Shown: piece after piece, positions 1 through 11,900 of the stretch
How positions within the stretch are numbered: position 1 is the first letter of the stretch
How the letters are laid out: every line of letters starts with the position of its first letter
DNA from: Candidatus Altimarinota bacterium
Lineage (GTDB): Bacteria; Patescibacteriota; Gracilibacteria; BD1-5; UBA2023
DNA length: 52,439 nucleotides
Assembly (NCBI GenBank): GCA_023260135.1
Contig: JALQWG010000002.1
Span: forward strand, 1 to 52,439
Direction: 5' to 3'
Notes under the pieces: generated by a model
Database searches by the model: none
The model's input: only the letters and a program-made list of their open reading frames with translations
What the model was told of the DNA's origin: nothing
Position numbers and translations under genes: made by a program

Positions 1-120
1 AAGGATCTCGTCGAGTTCGGTGGATGGGCAGGTGCGCGTGAGAAGGGAAAAGTTCGAATGGAAGGGAAGGAATATATCGTTCAAGATTGAGATGTGATGT
101 TGTTTAAGTTCGGGGCGTAG
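1..120 (+). CDS. groES: co-chaperonin GroES, C-terminal part
   Basis: This is the last 39 codons of a gene that begins before the window. The end resembles the C-terminal beta strands of GroES (Hsp10): residues around VRMEGKEYIVQDGDVML match the family pattern of a Val/Lys-rich strand, then 'DGEEYLIL..DDILA'. GroES forms the lid of the GroEL folding chamber in the cytoplasm. One in-frame UGA (88-90) falls in the turn before the last strand, where Gly is natural, and the gene stops at UAG. Only the tail is seen, so the family call is moderate. The alternative is another small beta-barrel protein. Confidence 0.6.
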
Positions 121-140
121 ATTTTACTTTATACCTATTT

Positions 141-785
141 ATGAAAATTATTCTTATAGGCATCCTCACATTATCTCTTAGTTCTTGTATGATATCTAGT
201 AAGGATTCTAGTCAAATAAATCCTGTACGAATGAATCAATGACAAAATAGTACTTCAGGGATTATTGATGATTTAGCTATTGTGACTCCTGGGACTGTAG
301 TACCTTCTACTGGTGCGATAACATCAAATCATAAGAAGAACATGAAAACTTACGATAATTCATACTATGGTGTTAGTTTTGACTACCCAAGTGAGTTTAC
401 TATCGAATCAAATAGCTGAGTTATGAGTTGGGATATGGTGTGAAATATAGATGAATTTGAGGACAATTTGGTTTTTTCGGGTGCCAGAGGAGGTTTTGCA
501 CTTATATTCCCTAATGATACTGTGCAAATTGGTCGTGCTCCACTCTATGGAAAAAAAGATGAGATGATCAATATCTGACGTTTCCAAGTTCAAAAACATA
601 TTGAATTCTGATCGCAAGATAATCCTGGACCGAATCAACAATGAATCTGGGTTTTGAAGTATACTGTTGAGATTGATGATAAAAAATACAGATTCCAGAC
701 GAGTCAAGAGGGTATCTTCTGAAAGTATAGTATATCTGAAGAATTGGAATTAATTATCCAGGATATAATTAAAAGTATCAAGTAA
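141..785 (+). CDS. predicted lipoprotein of unknown function
   Basis: 214 residues read with UGA=Gly. The N-terminus is a short basic start, a hydrophobic stretch and a lipobox LSLSSC with Cys at about residue 16, so it should be exported and lipid-anchored. A Ser/Thr/Asn-rich linker (about 20-70) follows, then a compact domain starting near 'YDNSYYGVSFDYPSEF'. That type of opening is common in small exported domains of PsbP/lipoprotein type, but I do not recognise the family. Nine or so UGA codons are in frame and the gene ends in UAA. It stands alone after groES and is closed by a strong hairpin terminator directly after the stop. Confidence 0.75.
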
Positions 786-788
786 TAA

Positions 789-852
789 AAAATCCCCGTC
801 TCTCATTATTGGCTGTATAAATTTAAAATTTTAGCCGAGAGTGGGGATTTTG
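789..852 (+). terminator. rho-independent terminator after the lipoprotein gene
   Basis: Left arm AAAATCCCC plus GTCTCTC and right arm GAGAG plus TGGGGATTTT, separated by an AT-rich spacer. The arms sit 3 bases after the UAA stop of the lipoprotein gene. Confidence 0.75.
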
Positions 853-1078
853 TATTTTCTCTTATCTTCACTTTGAGAAAATCTATGGTCTACTGCGTTT
901 TGGTCTGTTGATTGAGAATGACCAGCTCGTGTATTTGTTGGTGTGCCACCTTTTTGGTGTGCACGGTTTGTATAGTTTTATACGTGTGATATTTGTATGT
1001 ATTTTTATTTGGTATGTGAAGTATACCGTGTATCACGAAGTAGACATAAGGATAGTAACAGGTATTTTTCTTTTTGTC
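853..1078. other. intergenic stretch with no supported gene
   Basis: The stretch contains a small perfect-looking hairpin (GTGCCACC/GGTGTGCAC, about 942-965) and T-rich sequence. No reading frame on either strand shows a recognisable protein. A 54-codon minus-strand frame (883-1047) was judged too weak to call. Confidence 0.5.
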
Positions 1079-1110
1079 AAAAAAAGAGCAGATTTTTCTG
1101 CTCTTTTTTT
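1079..1110 (-). terminator. bidirectional hairpin terminator
   Basis: Symmetric stem AAAAAGAGCAG / CTGCTCTTTTT with a T run on both strands. It overlaps the UAA stop of the minus-strand membrane protein gene, which it most likely terminates. Confidence 0.75.
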
Positions 1111-1636
1111 ATACTCGTATTTTTTTGATTACTTCACCGTATCGTTCGTTTTTGGTAGTGATATTTTTACCATTGAGGAGGAATCCTATGATGATGAGTA
1201 TGAATCCGAAGAATCCGAACCAATTATCTGTCGAGAGGGAGAACGTATCTGATTCTCCACTTGCAGTAGTGATGTCTGAGAGACTCACTCCTGACTCTCA
1301 TGATACAGTACTCGTTGGTATTATGGTTGGTGTAGTGTTTTCTACGTCATCTATGAATATGAGAGATATCAGGAGCATGGTTGCACCGAGTCCAGTGATG
1401 ATCCATTTCCAGAGTCACTTTCTCACTATTCCTGGATCTAGGATTCCGCGCACGAGCCCGATGATAGGGAAGAGGTAGAGTGCGTACTTGAGTTCAGTAG
1501 GGAGACTGAAGTTCACGGTAGTGACGTCATATCCGAAGTAGATAACCGCGATGAGTATGAGTGCAAAAACTACACGTGTGATGCGGATGTTTTTGTCACT
1601 TGGCTTCTGTGCGAGCTTGGCGAGAGTATTGATCAT
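1109..1636 (-). CDS. four-helix membrane protein, unknown function
   Basis: 175 residues with UGA=Gly. Hydrophobic segments are visible at about 22-40 (VVFALILIAVIYFGY), 52-70, 75-93 (ITGLGATMLLISLIFI) and 133-150 (FGFILIIIGFLL), with a Ser/Thr-rich loop between helices three and four and a basic tail. I do not recognise the family. ATG at 1634-1636 (MINTLAKLAQ) is chosen; an in-frame TTG lies 12 bases upstream. The short direct repeats AATTAACAATTAATAATTAAC lie just before the start. The stop UAA is part of the downstream terminator hairpin. Confidence 0.7.
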
Positions 1637-1723
1637 AATAATTAACAATTAATAATTAACAGCGCACAATGAATGGAAAACATAATTATTATTATCCGTT
1701 CATTGTCATTTTTTCATTGAATC

Positions 1724-1811
1724 TGGCGGAGAGAGGGGGATTTGAACCCCCGGTGCATTGCTGCACACACCCCTTCCAAGGGTGCACGATCGACCACTCT
1801 GACATCTCTCC
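1724..1811 (-). tRNA. tRNA-Ser (GGA)
   Basis: Acceptor arms GGAGAGA/TCTCTCC close the gene. The anticodon loop TTGGAAG gives anticodon GGA (Ser, codons UCC/UCU). A long variable arm is present, and the T-arm GGGGGTTCAAATCCCCC matches the consensus. The CCA end is encoded (1724-1726 on the plus strand), giving 88 nt in total, a normal length for a class II tRNA. Confidence 0.95.
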
Positions 1812-1905
1812 AGAGAGCGCATGAACTCTATGGAAAAAGAGCAAAAAATCAAGAAAAAATATTTCCCATCTTTCCTTTTGCATAGACTCCGACTTTTCAT
1901 ATAAT

Positions 1906-4104
1906 ATGCCCATGGCCAAGAAGAAAAGCACCACACACCATTCATTTTTTACATACGAATTCCAGAATATTCTCGCATGAGGGATTCTAGTCACACTCGG
2001 AGTACTCATGTTCCTCGCAACACGAGAGGCGAGTGTTTTTGGTCGATACTTGACGCAGATTGATACATATCTCTTCGGTGAATTCCATAGATTCATCGCA
2101 GCACCGATACTCATGATTCTCGGAGTCATGATCCTCGTGAAGAAGGCAAGCTGGTCTATGACACGGTTTGTTGGAGTTCTCCTCTTCTACATATCAGTCA
2201 CATCACTTATTGGTTGGTATGTTCCGATATATGATAGTTTTTTCAATATCTGGTGAGTACTCGAGAAGTTCCTCGGTCGATCGAGCGCATTCCTCTTCGT
2301 CATTGTACTCTTTTTCGCCTCACTCTACCTGACCCTTCGCATATCCTACCGTACTATACTCTCAAAAGTGAGAGAATCAGTTCCATCTATCTCTCGCGTG
2401 CGAGAGGCAGTATTACCTGCAGACGACTATGAAGACGAAGCCCCAGTTCGCAAAACTAAAGCCGACGATGCCTACAAGCGCAAGGCAGAGGAACTCGAAC
2501 GCAAGATTGCAGAACTCCAGAAATCAAAAAAAGAAGAACCATCAGTGACTCATGAACCAAAATGAGCCAAAATGCTCAAAAATCTCTTCAGTTCTGAAAA
2601 GTCAGATACTATCACGAAAAAAGTTCCTCTCGAGACTCCAGAAGGGAAGGTTATCGAGTCAAAAACTCCTGCCAAGGCTGTGGATTTTGGTACTTGGGAT
2701 TTTCCATCTCTGCAGCTCCTGAATCAAGTCGAACACAAGAATGTTGTATCGACTGATGAGATAGAGGAGAAGTCACTCATGATACAGAAAACTTTTCTCC
2801 AATTCGGTATCGATGTCGAGATGGAGGAGGAGTGCGTTGGTCCGACGGTTATCCAGTATCGTCTGCGTCCATCTGAGTGAGTTCGCCTGTCGAAGATCGA
2901 AGCCCTCAAAAAAGACCTCACACTCGCACTCAAGGCAAAAAGTATCCGTATCCAGGCACCAATCCCAGGACTGGGTCTCGTTGGTATCGAAGTACCGAAT
3001 GAAAAACGTGATGTCGTAGGAGTTCGTGAGGTACTAGCGGATGATGCTTTTATTCATCACAAATCCAAACTCGCACTCGCACTTGGTAAGGATATCCAGT
3101 GAGACTTCATCGTTGGTGATCTCGCGAAGATGCCACACCTACTCATAGCAGGACAGACTGGTTCTGGAAAATCTGTGGGAATGAATGGATTCATCCTCTC
3201 TCTCCTCTACAAGAATACTCCATCAGAACTCCGTATGATCATGGTAGATCCGAAGCAAGTGGAGCTCGGAGTCTATGATGGTATACCACATCTCCTGACA
3301 CCTGTTATCAACTCTCCAGACAAGGCACTCAACGCCCTCAAGTGGTGAGTGGCAGAGATGGAGCGTCGATATGGTACTCTGAAGCCACTCAATGCTCGTA
3401 ACCTCGAAGAGTACAATGCAAAAGTATCCGCAAAAGATAAGATGCCAGCTATAGTTATCATCATCGATGAGCTTGCTGACCTCATGATGAGTGGGAACAA
3501 AAAAGAAGTGGAATCAGCCATCACTCGTATAGCACAAAAGGCTCGTGCCGTAGGTCTCCATATGATACTGGCGACACAGCGCCCATCAGTTGATGTCATC
3601 ACTGGACTTATCAAGGCAAATGTACCATCACGTGTAGCATTTACTGTGGCGTCCAATGTAGACTCTCGTACCATCCTCGATCAGATAGGTGCAGAGGATC
3701 TCCTCGGTCGTGGTGATATGCTCTACTTCCCGACAGGTGCTATGGCCACCAATCGTCTCCAGTGAGTTCTCGTCGAGACAGATGAGGTCGAGCGTGTGGT
3801 TGCTCATATAAAGCGTACTATCGATCCAGAGATGCTTGCAGACATATATGACTCATCTATCGTAGACGGAGATAGGGGGAACTTCGAGTGATCTGCGAGT
3901 GGAGATATGTATGGAGATGAAGACCCGAAGGTGATCGAAGAAGCCATCGAGCTCGTTCGCTCATCAGGGAAGTGTAGTACATCTATGCTCCAACGCCATC
4001 TGAAGCTCGGATATGGTCGGGCGGCACGTGTCGTGGATATTCTCGAATCTATGGGTATCGTCGGTCCTGCTGATGGCTCTAAACCAAGAGAGGTGATTGG
4101 GTAG
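1906..4104 (+). CDS. ftsK: DNA translocase FtsK/SpoIIIE
   Basis: 732 residues. The ring ATPase pumps DNA through the division septum and helps resolve chromosome dimers. Four N-terminal membrane helices lie in about residues 20-165, followed by a short charged linker (much shorter than in E. coli), then the motor. Walker A is AGQTGSGKS (near 415-423), Walker B-type [11 protein letters not shown] is near 520, then [12 protein letters not shown] and the conserved GAMATNRLQ. The C-terminal winged-helix gamma domain ([14 protein letters not shown] ... [11 protein letters not shown]) would read KOPS-like DNA signals. Many UGA codons sit at glycine positions, for example after 'LRPSE' in the motor. 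ATG at 1906 or 1912 (MPMAKKK) are both possible. Confidence 0.95.
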
Positions 4105-4108
4105 ATGA

Positions 4109-4921
4109 TTATTTTCAACGCATACTTTTTAATATATTGCTCGCGCGTTCATGAGCTTCTTGTTCTGCTCTAGTGGTTAGATATCCAGTTCAATCTTTTT
4201 CTTTTGTTGCAGAGTTTTTTATATCCATTAGATATTTTCTTTCTTGCATTATAGCTCATACAAGAGATAAAAGCCCATTTTCAAAAGCATCGTCTAATAC
4301 TTCATCTTCGAAATCTCAAAGCACATAATCAAATATTGTTATCCAGTCAACTTTTGAATCTGGATCGATTCATCCATCGAGTATATATGGACGCATTCAC
4401 AACTTCATTAGTTCTACACATACGAGAGAAAATAATATCTTTTCTTTCAATCAGCTTGTTGCAATATTCTTTTTTAAGCTATCATATGCAATTTTGAGTG
4501 CAAATATCTCAGACGAATGTGTATGGTATATTGGTATAAGTTTTCAGTGGTCTTGTCTGAGGCGTGGAATAAAATCCCTCAAAAAGAAATTGCCTTCTTC
4601 TTCACTAAACTGACCTCAAATGTAGCTTCAGAGGGCATTCTGATAGACTGCTAACTCTTGCACTATATCTTTACTTAATACATGTGCAATATCATAGTCT
4701 GGTGATTTATACGCAACAGCAAGAGCAAGATATGCAACTTCTTCAGGTTTTAAAACTATTCCGCTTTCCAGTGTAGCAAGTCTTCTATATATTATTGGTG
4801 AGATACTTACCACAAATTCTTGATGTACCCGCGGTCTTCATATAAAAAAAAGTCATAAATTTTTCTCTTCGGCATCTATTCTTGAATTAATCTGGTCTGA
4901 TCAATGCGTTATTGAAGACAT
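4109..4921 (-). CDS. hypothetical protein, 270 aa
   Basis: Open from ATG at 4919-4921 to UAA at 4109-4111 when UGA is read as Gly; about a dozen UGA codons are in frame. It is mostly soluble and rich in Ile/Leu/Glu/Lys, with a helical middle (PEEVAYLALAVAYKSP) and a motif YHTHSSEIFALKIAYDSL. I do not recognise the family. Base composition is more AT-rich than the neighbouring ftsK and map, and Leu is often TTA/CTT rather than CTC, which suggests a less highly expressed or acquired gene. It converges on ftsK with only 4 bases between the stops. Confidence 0.7.
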
Positions 4922-4955
4922 ATTTTAATATTATTAATTATTATTTGTCAATAAT

Positions 4956-4983
4956 TTGCAATATATTCACTTTTTCCTATACT
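4956..4983 (+). promoter_or_regulatory. promoter of map
   Basis: TTGCAA (4956-4961), 16-base spacer, TATACT (4978-4983). It lies 28 bases before the map start codon. The same TTGCAA -35 recurs before the T-box and the trmB-like gene. Confidence 0.6.
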
Positions 4984-5011
4984 GCAAGTCTATTTTTATA
5001 AAAAACTAATT

Positions 5012-5797
5012 ATGGGGAAGATTCTCATAAAAACTCCTGAACAGATAGCATGAATCCGTAAGGCGGGTAAGCTCACGGCACAGACGCTCGATATGATTGG
5101 GCAGTATATCCGTCCTGGTGTCTCGACACTCGAGCTCGACAATATCATGAATACATTTATCCTCTCCAATTGATGAACGTCAGCGTGTATAGACTACCTC
5201 GGCAATAACAAGTGGGGGAAGTGAGCAACTGCATATACTCGTTGTACGTGTATCTCACTCAACGATGTTATCTGTCATGGTGTACCTCGTGCAGATGAAT
5301 TACTGAAGGAGGGTGATATTCTCAATATCGATGTCACGACTATTGTTGATGGATATTTTGGTGATGCAAGTCGTATGTATACCGTCGGAGAAGTGAGTGA
5401 GCAAGCGAAGAAAGTGATTGCGGTAGCCAAAAAATCCTGGGAAATCGGTATTGCTCAGGTACGGCCAGGCAATCACTTCGGGAATATCGGATATGAGATC
5501 TCCAAATATGCAGAGTCACAGTGATGTTCAGTTGTACGTGAATATACAGGACACGGTGTCTGAGTTCAGTTCCATGAGGAACCGTATGTCTACCACAAGG
5601 CTGAGAGGAACTCATGACCCAAGATGCAAGCAGGTATGATATTCACCATTGAGCCGATGATCAATCTCGGGAAGTTCGCAACCAAGCTCGATCGTGATAA
5701 CTGGACAGTACGAACCAAGGATGGATCACTATCAGCACAGTGGGAGCATACGATACTCGTTACTGAGACTGGATATGAGATCATGACCAAGGCATAA
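5012..5797 (+). CDS. map: methionine aminopeptidase, type I
   Basis: 261 residues, the usual length for bacterial MetAP. It removes the initiator Met from nascent proteins, acting with peptide deformylase (def at 31.7 kb). Metal ligands and substrate residues of the family are visible: CHGVP with the substrate-site His (near 93), the first Asp pair in [17 protein letters not shown], the His in EYTGHGVG, the Glu in MIFTIEPM, and the last Glu in [14 protein letters not shown] encodes several glycines, including the start of the GVQFHEEP loop and QIAGIRKAG. A hairpin terminator follows the stop. Confidence 0.95.
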
Positions 5798-5822
5798 AAA
5801 ATCCTCCAATTGGAGGATTTTT
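5798..5822 (+). terminator. terminator of map
   Basis: AATCCTCCAATTGGAGGATT is a perfect stem followed by TTTTT, overlapping the region between map and the convergent htpX gene. It could serve both strands. Confidence 0.75.
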
Positions 5823-5824
5823 AA

Positions 5825-6736
5825 CTATGCGAGTTGGTAGTTTTCTTCGAGTGCCTTGATGCGGTTGTCGAGAGATGGATGAGTTGAGAAAAATGAATCT
5901 GGTTCATTGATCATGAATGCTGCCATCTTTTTGTCAGTTGGCTCTACATGAACGAGAGCTGTCATTTTCTGGAGCTTCTTGAGTCCAGATATCATCTTGG
6001 CCTTGCTCGTATACTGTGCTCCACCGAGGTCTGCACGATACTCACGTATGCGTGAGAACCACATCACTACGAACATTGCGAGGAATCCGAATACGAGTTG
6101 GAATGCCATATAGACACCCTGATATGCGAGGTATGAGAGACCGTTTTCTTCCCCATCTCTGGAGAGGAATGACGATACAGCACGTGCTGCGATATGGGAA
6201 AATAGTATGACGAATGTATTCATCACGCCCTGGAGGAGTGTAAGTGTTACCATATCACCGTTGAGTATGTGTGCCATCTCATGCCCAACAACTCACTCTA
6301 TCTCTCACTTATCCATCTGATTCAGAAGCCCTGTTGATACTGCTACGAGAGAGCTATTCTTGGTTGCACCTGTTGCAAATGCATTGGGTTCTGCAGACTC
6401 ATAGTATCCGACCTCTGGCATGGAGAGATGATTCGCCTGAGATATGCGCTCAACTGTATCCCATACAACTTGGAGCTTGCCATCTTGGTATGATGCTGTT
6501 CTATCGAGAAGCACTATATTGTATGCACGCTTCGCCATCCAGCGAGAGATAGCGAGAGAGATAAAAGATCCTGCAAAACCAAATACGATGGCATATATCA
6601 TGATGGCTCACATACCACCACCTGCATCGAGGATACCAGGGAAGAACATATTGACCACAAACATCACGATAGAGAGGAGCGCGAGAACCGCAATATTGGT
6701 CAGGATGAAGAAGAATATACGTTTAATAATTTGCAT
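5825..6736 (-). CDS. htpX: membrane zinc protease HtpX (M48)
   Basis: 303 residues. HtpX is an inner-membrane zinc endopeptidase that degrades misfolded membrane proteins. Two N-terminal helices (about 8-30 and 45-65) are followed by the zinc motif HEMAH (His152, Glu153, His156). Two further hydrophobic segments (about 165-180 and 200-225) precede the third ligand region EYRADLGGA, and the C-terminus carries STHPSLDNRIKALE, typical of HtpX. The Gly before the HEMAH stretch (QMDKGEIEGVVG) and the early GGGMGAI turn use UGA. Start ATG at 6734-6736. An AT-rich upstream -10 (TATAAT near 6765) fits a minus promoter. Confidence 0.93.
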
Positions 6737-6854
6737 AATTTTGAGTATTAGAAAATACACTTATATTATATAGAATTTTCTCTGAAATCAACTTGATTTT
6801 TTGAAATACTTTTCTACAATACATACTTGTATTACTTTTCTAACTTTTCATATT

Positions 6855-7106
6855 ATGTTCGGATCCAAGAAAAAAGAGCTTCCAGTAAAGGCATCTATTG
6901 GTGTCAAGATGCATGGTTCTGTCACTGTTGGTACCAAGGGGCAGATCGTTATCCCCAAGGATGTACGTGATATGCTCGATATAACAGAAGGTGACACACT
7001 CATGACCATGACAAAATATGGGAAGTTTGTAGGATTTATCAAAGCTGAGGATATCGAAGAGTTCATCGAGCTCCTCAAGTCCGAATGTAATATATCTGAT
7101 AGATAA
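6855..7106 (+). CDS. AbrB/SpoVT-type DNA-binding protein
   Basis: 83 residues. The middle (GTKGQIVIPKDVRDMLDITEGD) is the swapped-hairpin AbrB/MazE fold that binds DNA as a dimer. A basic N-terminus (MFGSKKKELPVK) precedes it and an acidic helix (EDIEEFIELL) ends it. It lies 24 bases upstream of the membrane fusion protein and RND pump genes on the same strand, so it may regulate that operon; this is inference from position. No UGA codon is present. ATG at 6855 follows an AU-rich leader. Confidence 0.85.
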   Translation: MFGSKKKELPVKASIGVKMHGSVTVGTKGQIVIPKDVRDMLDITEGDTLMTMTKYGKFVGFIKAEDIEEFIELLKSECNISDR

Positions 7107-7130
7107 TTTATTTTTATAGAAATACCTTTT

Positions 7131-8957
7131 ATGCGATTTATTCGTTTTTTATTTGTTGTTGGATTTTTCATACTTGCTTCTTGTTCACAAAAAGAAGAGA
7201 CTCTCACGGATACTAGTACTCCAGATAAGGCTCCATTCTATATATCTGTATACAGTATAGAAAAAGATACTCTCAAAACTGAAGTACAAAAGTCATGACG
7301 AGTGAGCTCAAAGTCAACTCTCACACTCACATCTAAGGGCGTCGGTGAAGTGGCAAAGATAGAGGTCAAGGAGGGTTCTCAGGTAAAGGCTGGATCCGTG
7401 ATAGCTCGCCTCAAGGATACTCTCACCAACTATGATCTCCAACTTGCTCAGGCAGAAAATGCTCTCAAGATACAGAATGCAAGCAAAGAAACGACAACGG
7501 TCAATCTCGAGAGCGCTATCGAGAGTTCTCGTATTGCCTACGAGCGTGCCAAGCAAGCATACGATACACTCATGAATCGTAATGCTCTCCAGTATGATCT
7601 CACTGTTAGTGGTAACAAAAAAACACTCGATGCCTATAATGAATCCTATAGGAGTTATATGACCGAGCTCGAGAAGACGTATACTCAGATTCTTCACGAG
7701 GGTGACAAGATCCTCTGAATCACTACCAATTTCCAATATGCCAATGACTCTTGGGAAAACTACCTCGGTGCTCGTATTGGGTCTGTGAAGGCAGATGCTG
7801 ACAATGAGTGGAACAAGTCATTTGCCCTGCGTGGTGAACTCCGTGCTCGTATAGAGAAGTGACTCGAGATCAACCGAGAGAATCCAGAGGCTGATATAGA
7901 GCTCATCGCTCGTGGCTATGAACAGATGCGCAAGTATCTCGATACTATGCTCAATATGCTCCAGAATAATGTCATCTGATGAGGTCTCCCACAGGTGCAG
8001 CAAGATGCTTGGCTCCTCGCATGGAATGGATACCGTGCCTCTGTCGGATGAAGTGAATCTGGATACAATGCTTGGAAATCTCAGACAGTCACTTTTTTCA
8101 AAAACTACAGAAAAACTGAACGCGCAACCAAGCTCGCTATAGCAAGCCTCGATAGAGAGCTCACAGCTGATGAAAATACTGAACTCACCTCTGATAGCGA
8201 TCTCAAAATCACCTATGAGAATACACGTCTCGATCTCGTAGAACGTACTCGTAACTCTGAGCTCTCTCTCGAACAGGCCAAGATGGCATATGAGAGTGCA
8301 CAGGCCCTCAAAAAGTCTACTCTTGAACAACTCGAATGATCTCGTAGGTCTGCTGAGATATCCCTCGAACTTGCCCGTCGCAATGCTGACAATCTCATCA
8401 TACGTGTACCAGTAAGTGGTACAATCTCAAAGGTGCTCACGAGTATTGGTCAGAGTGTTGCTACGGGTACACCTGTAGCAGAGTTCACAAGCAATGAGCC
8501 AGAGATAGTCCTCGACATAGAATCCAACCTTGCTCGTACTCTCTCCATCGGAGAAGAAGTGGAGGTATCTGTAGAAGGTAAGGTGTATAAGTGAACCATA
8601 ATTGCACTCTCGTCTGTCGCAGGGAAGAACCTCCTCTCTACTATACGTGTCTCAGTAACTGATGGAAGCTCAGCGATAGGGAAGACTGCAACAATTACAT
8701 TTTATCCAAAGGAATCAATTGATGGTGAGGGGCTTATATCACTCCCGCTCGAATCAGTTCGCATAATAGCAGAGAATGAATGAGAGATTCGCTATCTCTC
8801 AGGAGAATCGATTGCAACTAAAAATATCAAGATATCAGCTATTAGATCTGGTTTTGTTGAAACAACCGACAGTATTGACCCGAGTATGCAGGTCATACTC
8901 TCTGACACAACGAACTACGATACAACAAAACATAAGCTCACTATCCAAAAGAACTAA
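7131..8957 (+). CDS. RND efflux membrane fusion protein (HlyD-like), lipoprotein
   Basis: 608 residues. The N-terminus carries a lipobox (FILASC), then the first half of a lipoyl/barrel-sandwich hybrid domain (GVGEVAKIEVKEGSQVKAGS). A very long helical hairpin follows (about residues 100-420), and the second lipoyl half returns at NLIIRVPVSGTISKVLTSI. A beta-barrel and membrane-proximal domain finish the protein. It would bridge the inner-membrane RND transporter encoded next to an outer partner. It is longer than E. coli AcrA (about 400) because of the extended hairpin. In a cell with a single membrane the partner is unclear. UGA occurs repeatedly at glycines (for example NVIGGGLPQ). The RND gene starts 14 bases after its stop. 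Confidence 0.85.
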
Positions 8958-8971
8958 CTTAACTTCCAATT

Positions 8972-11900
8972 ATGTCCCGTCATACAGAACTCATCGAACA
9001 ATTTGAGACATGATTCTTCGGATTCTGGATAAAAAATCATCGCATATCTTATCTTCTCGTACTCCTTCTCGTAGTTGTGGGATATGTTGCGACCATGAAT
9101 ATCCCAAAAGAATCATCTCCTTCTATCAAGCTCGGTATAATATCTATTGCAACCGTCTATCCAGGAACGAATCCGCAGGATATAGATAGTCTTATAACGG
9201 ATAAGATATACAAGGAAGTAAAAGATATCAAATGAATCGATAAGATAGAATCAACATCGTCTCTTGGTGTCTCAAGCGTTGTCATCACTCTCAAGACTGA
9301 TGCAGTTGTACAGGATGTTCTCGATGAGGTTCGAAGTAATGTTGCACGAGTCTCTCTCCCTGACGATGCTCTTGATCCAAATATCCAAGAGATAGAGACC
9401 GATACAAGTCGAGCATTTTCAATACTTATATATGATGAAGATAACTCCAAGTCTCGCTCATACCTCCTCGACAAGGCTAAGCAGATACAAGATCATCTCA
9501 AGTGAACTCCCGGTATCGAGAGTGTAGATATATGATATAGTTCTGACTCTTCTCCTATTGCTGGAGGTGCTGGATGAGTTGATGCATATGATGTGGAGAT
9601 AGTACTTGAAAAAGAAAAGATAGATGCCCTCGGTATCGATCTCTCTACTATTGCGAATGCTATTAAGTCACTCAATCTCGATCTTCCTATTGGAAACTTT
9701 TCTCTTGGAGATAAGCAGTACGATTATCGTATCTCTGGTAAGAATACTTCGAGTTTTGAGTTCCTCTCGACACCGATATCTCTCGCAAATGGAGGAACTA
9801 TTACTCTTGGCGAGATATCGCGTATAGAGCGTGATTATGCGAGTACTACCAGAGACCTTGTTATTATTGGAGATACAGGAAGTGGCAAGGAGTATATCGG
9901 ACTGACTATCAATAAGTCAGATGGATATAGTATCTTTGCTGCGAGTGATGCTGCAAAGAAAAATATCGAAGAGATATTTGATACACCTGAATTTTCTGGT
10001 CTTGGGTTTATCTATGGTTCTGATCTGGCTGAGACTATTCGTGAGGATTATAAGGCCCTTGCTCGTGAGGCGACAACTACTCTCGTTCTTGTTTTTATTG
10101 TCATATACCTTTTTGTAGGATTCAAGGAGGCAGTTTTTGCGAGTGTGACTCTCCCTCTCGCATTCCTTGCCACTTTTATCCTTCTCTATGCAATGGGATA
10201 TAGTCTCAATTTTCTTACGAATTTTTCTCTCATCCTCTCGTTCGGTATCGCTATCGATACGATTATCGTGATTGTACAGGCTGCGAGTTCCAAGATCAAG
10301 ATTGGCTACAATCCAAAAAGTGCTATACTGCTTGCTATCAATGAGTATGCCATACCAATCATATCTGGAGTTGCTACCACAATTGTGGTATTTGTCCCTA
10401 TGATGACACTTCCGGGAATACTTGGGAAGTTCCTTGCGTATATACCTATCACTATCTTCGGAGTTCTGACATTCGGACTTATACTCGCACTGACGGTGAA
10501 TAGTGCACTCTATCTCCTCTTCACACGCAGGCAGAATACATATCGTGAAAACGAAGAGATACTCGAATATGCTAATAAAGATGAACGTGAACTCCTCCAA
10601 ATAGAACGTGAGTGAAAGACGAAGATTGCAGACAATGAGCGGAGTCTTCGTATGCAAATCATTGAAGCAATGATTAACTCGTATAAGCGAGTGCTCAAGA
10701 AGTTTCTCATGAATAAAAGACTCAGACGGCAATCTATACTTATTCCTGTCGTATTTTTCTTTGTCGGCTCATTTTTACTCGCACCACGTGTTGGTTTTGA
10801 ACTTTTTCCTTCGGATGACAACAATATCGTGAATTTTTCTATCGAGTGAACTCCTGGTATCACTACAGAAAAGATGGCTGAGATGGTATGAGATATTGCC
10901 CCTCTTTTCGCAGGATATAAGGAGATAAAAACCATATCCATAAGTACGAGTAAAAATAAAACATCTATCAGTACTGAGCTTATCCTCAAGGATACACGTA
11001 AGGAACTCTGACTCATGAGTGTCTATGACTTTGAAAAAGAAGTGCTCCATAAGCTTGCTCCACTTGAATCCAAGTGACTCAAGGTGACAAGTGAACCACT
11101 TGCCAATGGTCCTCCTGGTGGTAAGGCAGTTGGGCTCAATCTTATTGCTGATAGTCCAGATAAGCTCTCAGAACTCATCAAGATATCTAAGGAGTTTCAA
11201 GCAGCACTTAAGGCAATACCTGGTACGAAGAATATTGGCAGTTCATCTGAGGATACACCAGGGCAATTTATATTTACTCTAAGAAAAGACGTACTCTCAG
11301 ACCTCTCAATTCCGTTTTCTCTCATATATGGTACGATAACACAGAATATCAATGGCATAAAAGTTGGAACTATAGAGGATAATGGGAATGATAGGGACGT
11401 CATGCTCAAGCTCGAAAAGTTCCAAAATGATATCTCTCCTGAAGATATACAATGAATTACCTTCTCATATGCAGGGAAGACCTATCGAGTTGGAGACTTT
11501 CTCGATGTGAGATCTGAAAATGCGATTGCCTCAATCAAGCGAAAAGATGGAAAGATACAGATAACTGTCGATGCTGATCTCGAGGTTGGAGTAGATAGTA
11601 TCTCTACACAAAATGCATTCCTCAAGTATGCACAAGAATATAGTTATCCTGCAGGTATATCGTATGCGGTTGGATGAGAAAACGAAGAAAACAAAGAACT
11701 CCTTGTAGCGGTTGGAGTTTCATTCTTTATCGCGTGTATGACAATATTTGCAATACTTACACTCCAGTTCAATAGTTACTCACAATCGGCCGTAATTCTC
11801 TATTCGGTTATCATGTCCCTTCCATTCGTAATGATAGGACTTATTTTAACTGATAATCAGTTCTCTATGCCTTTTGGTATTGGATTTATCGCGTTTACTG

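Noticed and set aside
883-1047. 54-codon minus-strand frame (UGA=Gly)
   Set aside because: Low-complexity Lys/Thr/Tyr-rich product, downstream of a terminator and without promoter or motif; chance frame not excluded but not supported.
908-1252. 114-codon plus-strand frame with hydrophobic residues
   Set aside because: It overlaps the real membrane protein gene on the minus strand and has no protein-like conservation; the T-rich antisense makes it look hydrophobic.
1692-2129. 145-codon minus-strand frame
   Set aside because: Runs across tRNA-Ser and the start of ftsK; a shadow frame.
9917-10732. 271-codon minus-strand frame antisense to the RND gene
   Set aside because: The sense strand encodes a clear RND transporter; the antisense frame is open only by codon bias.
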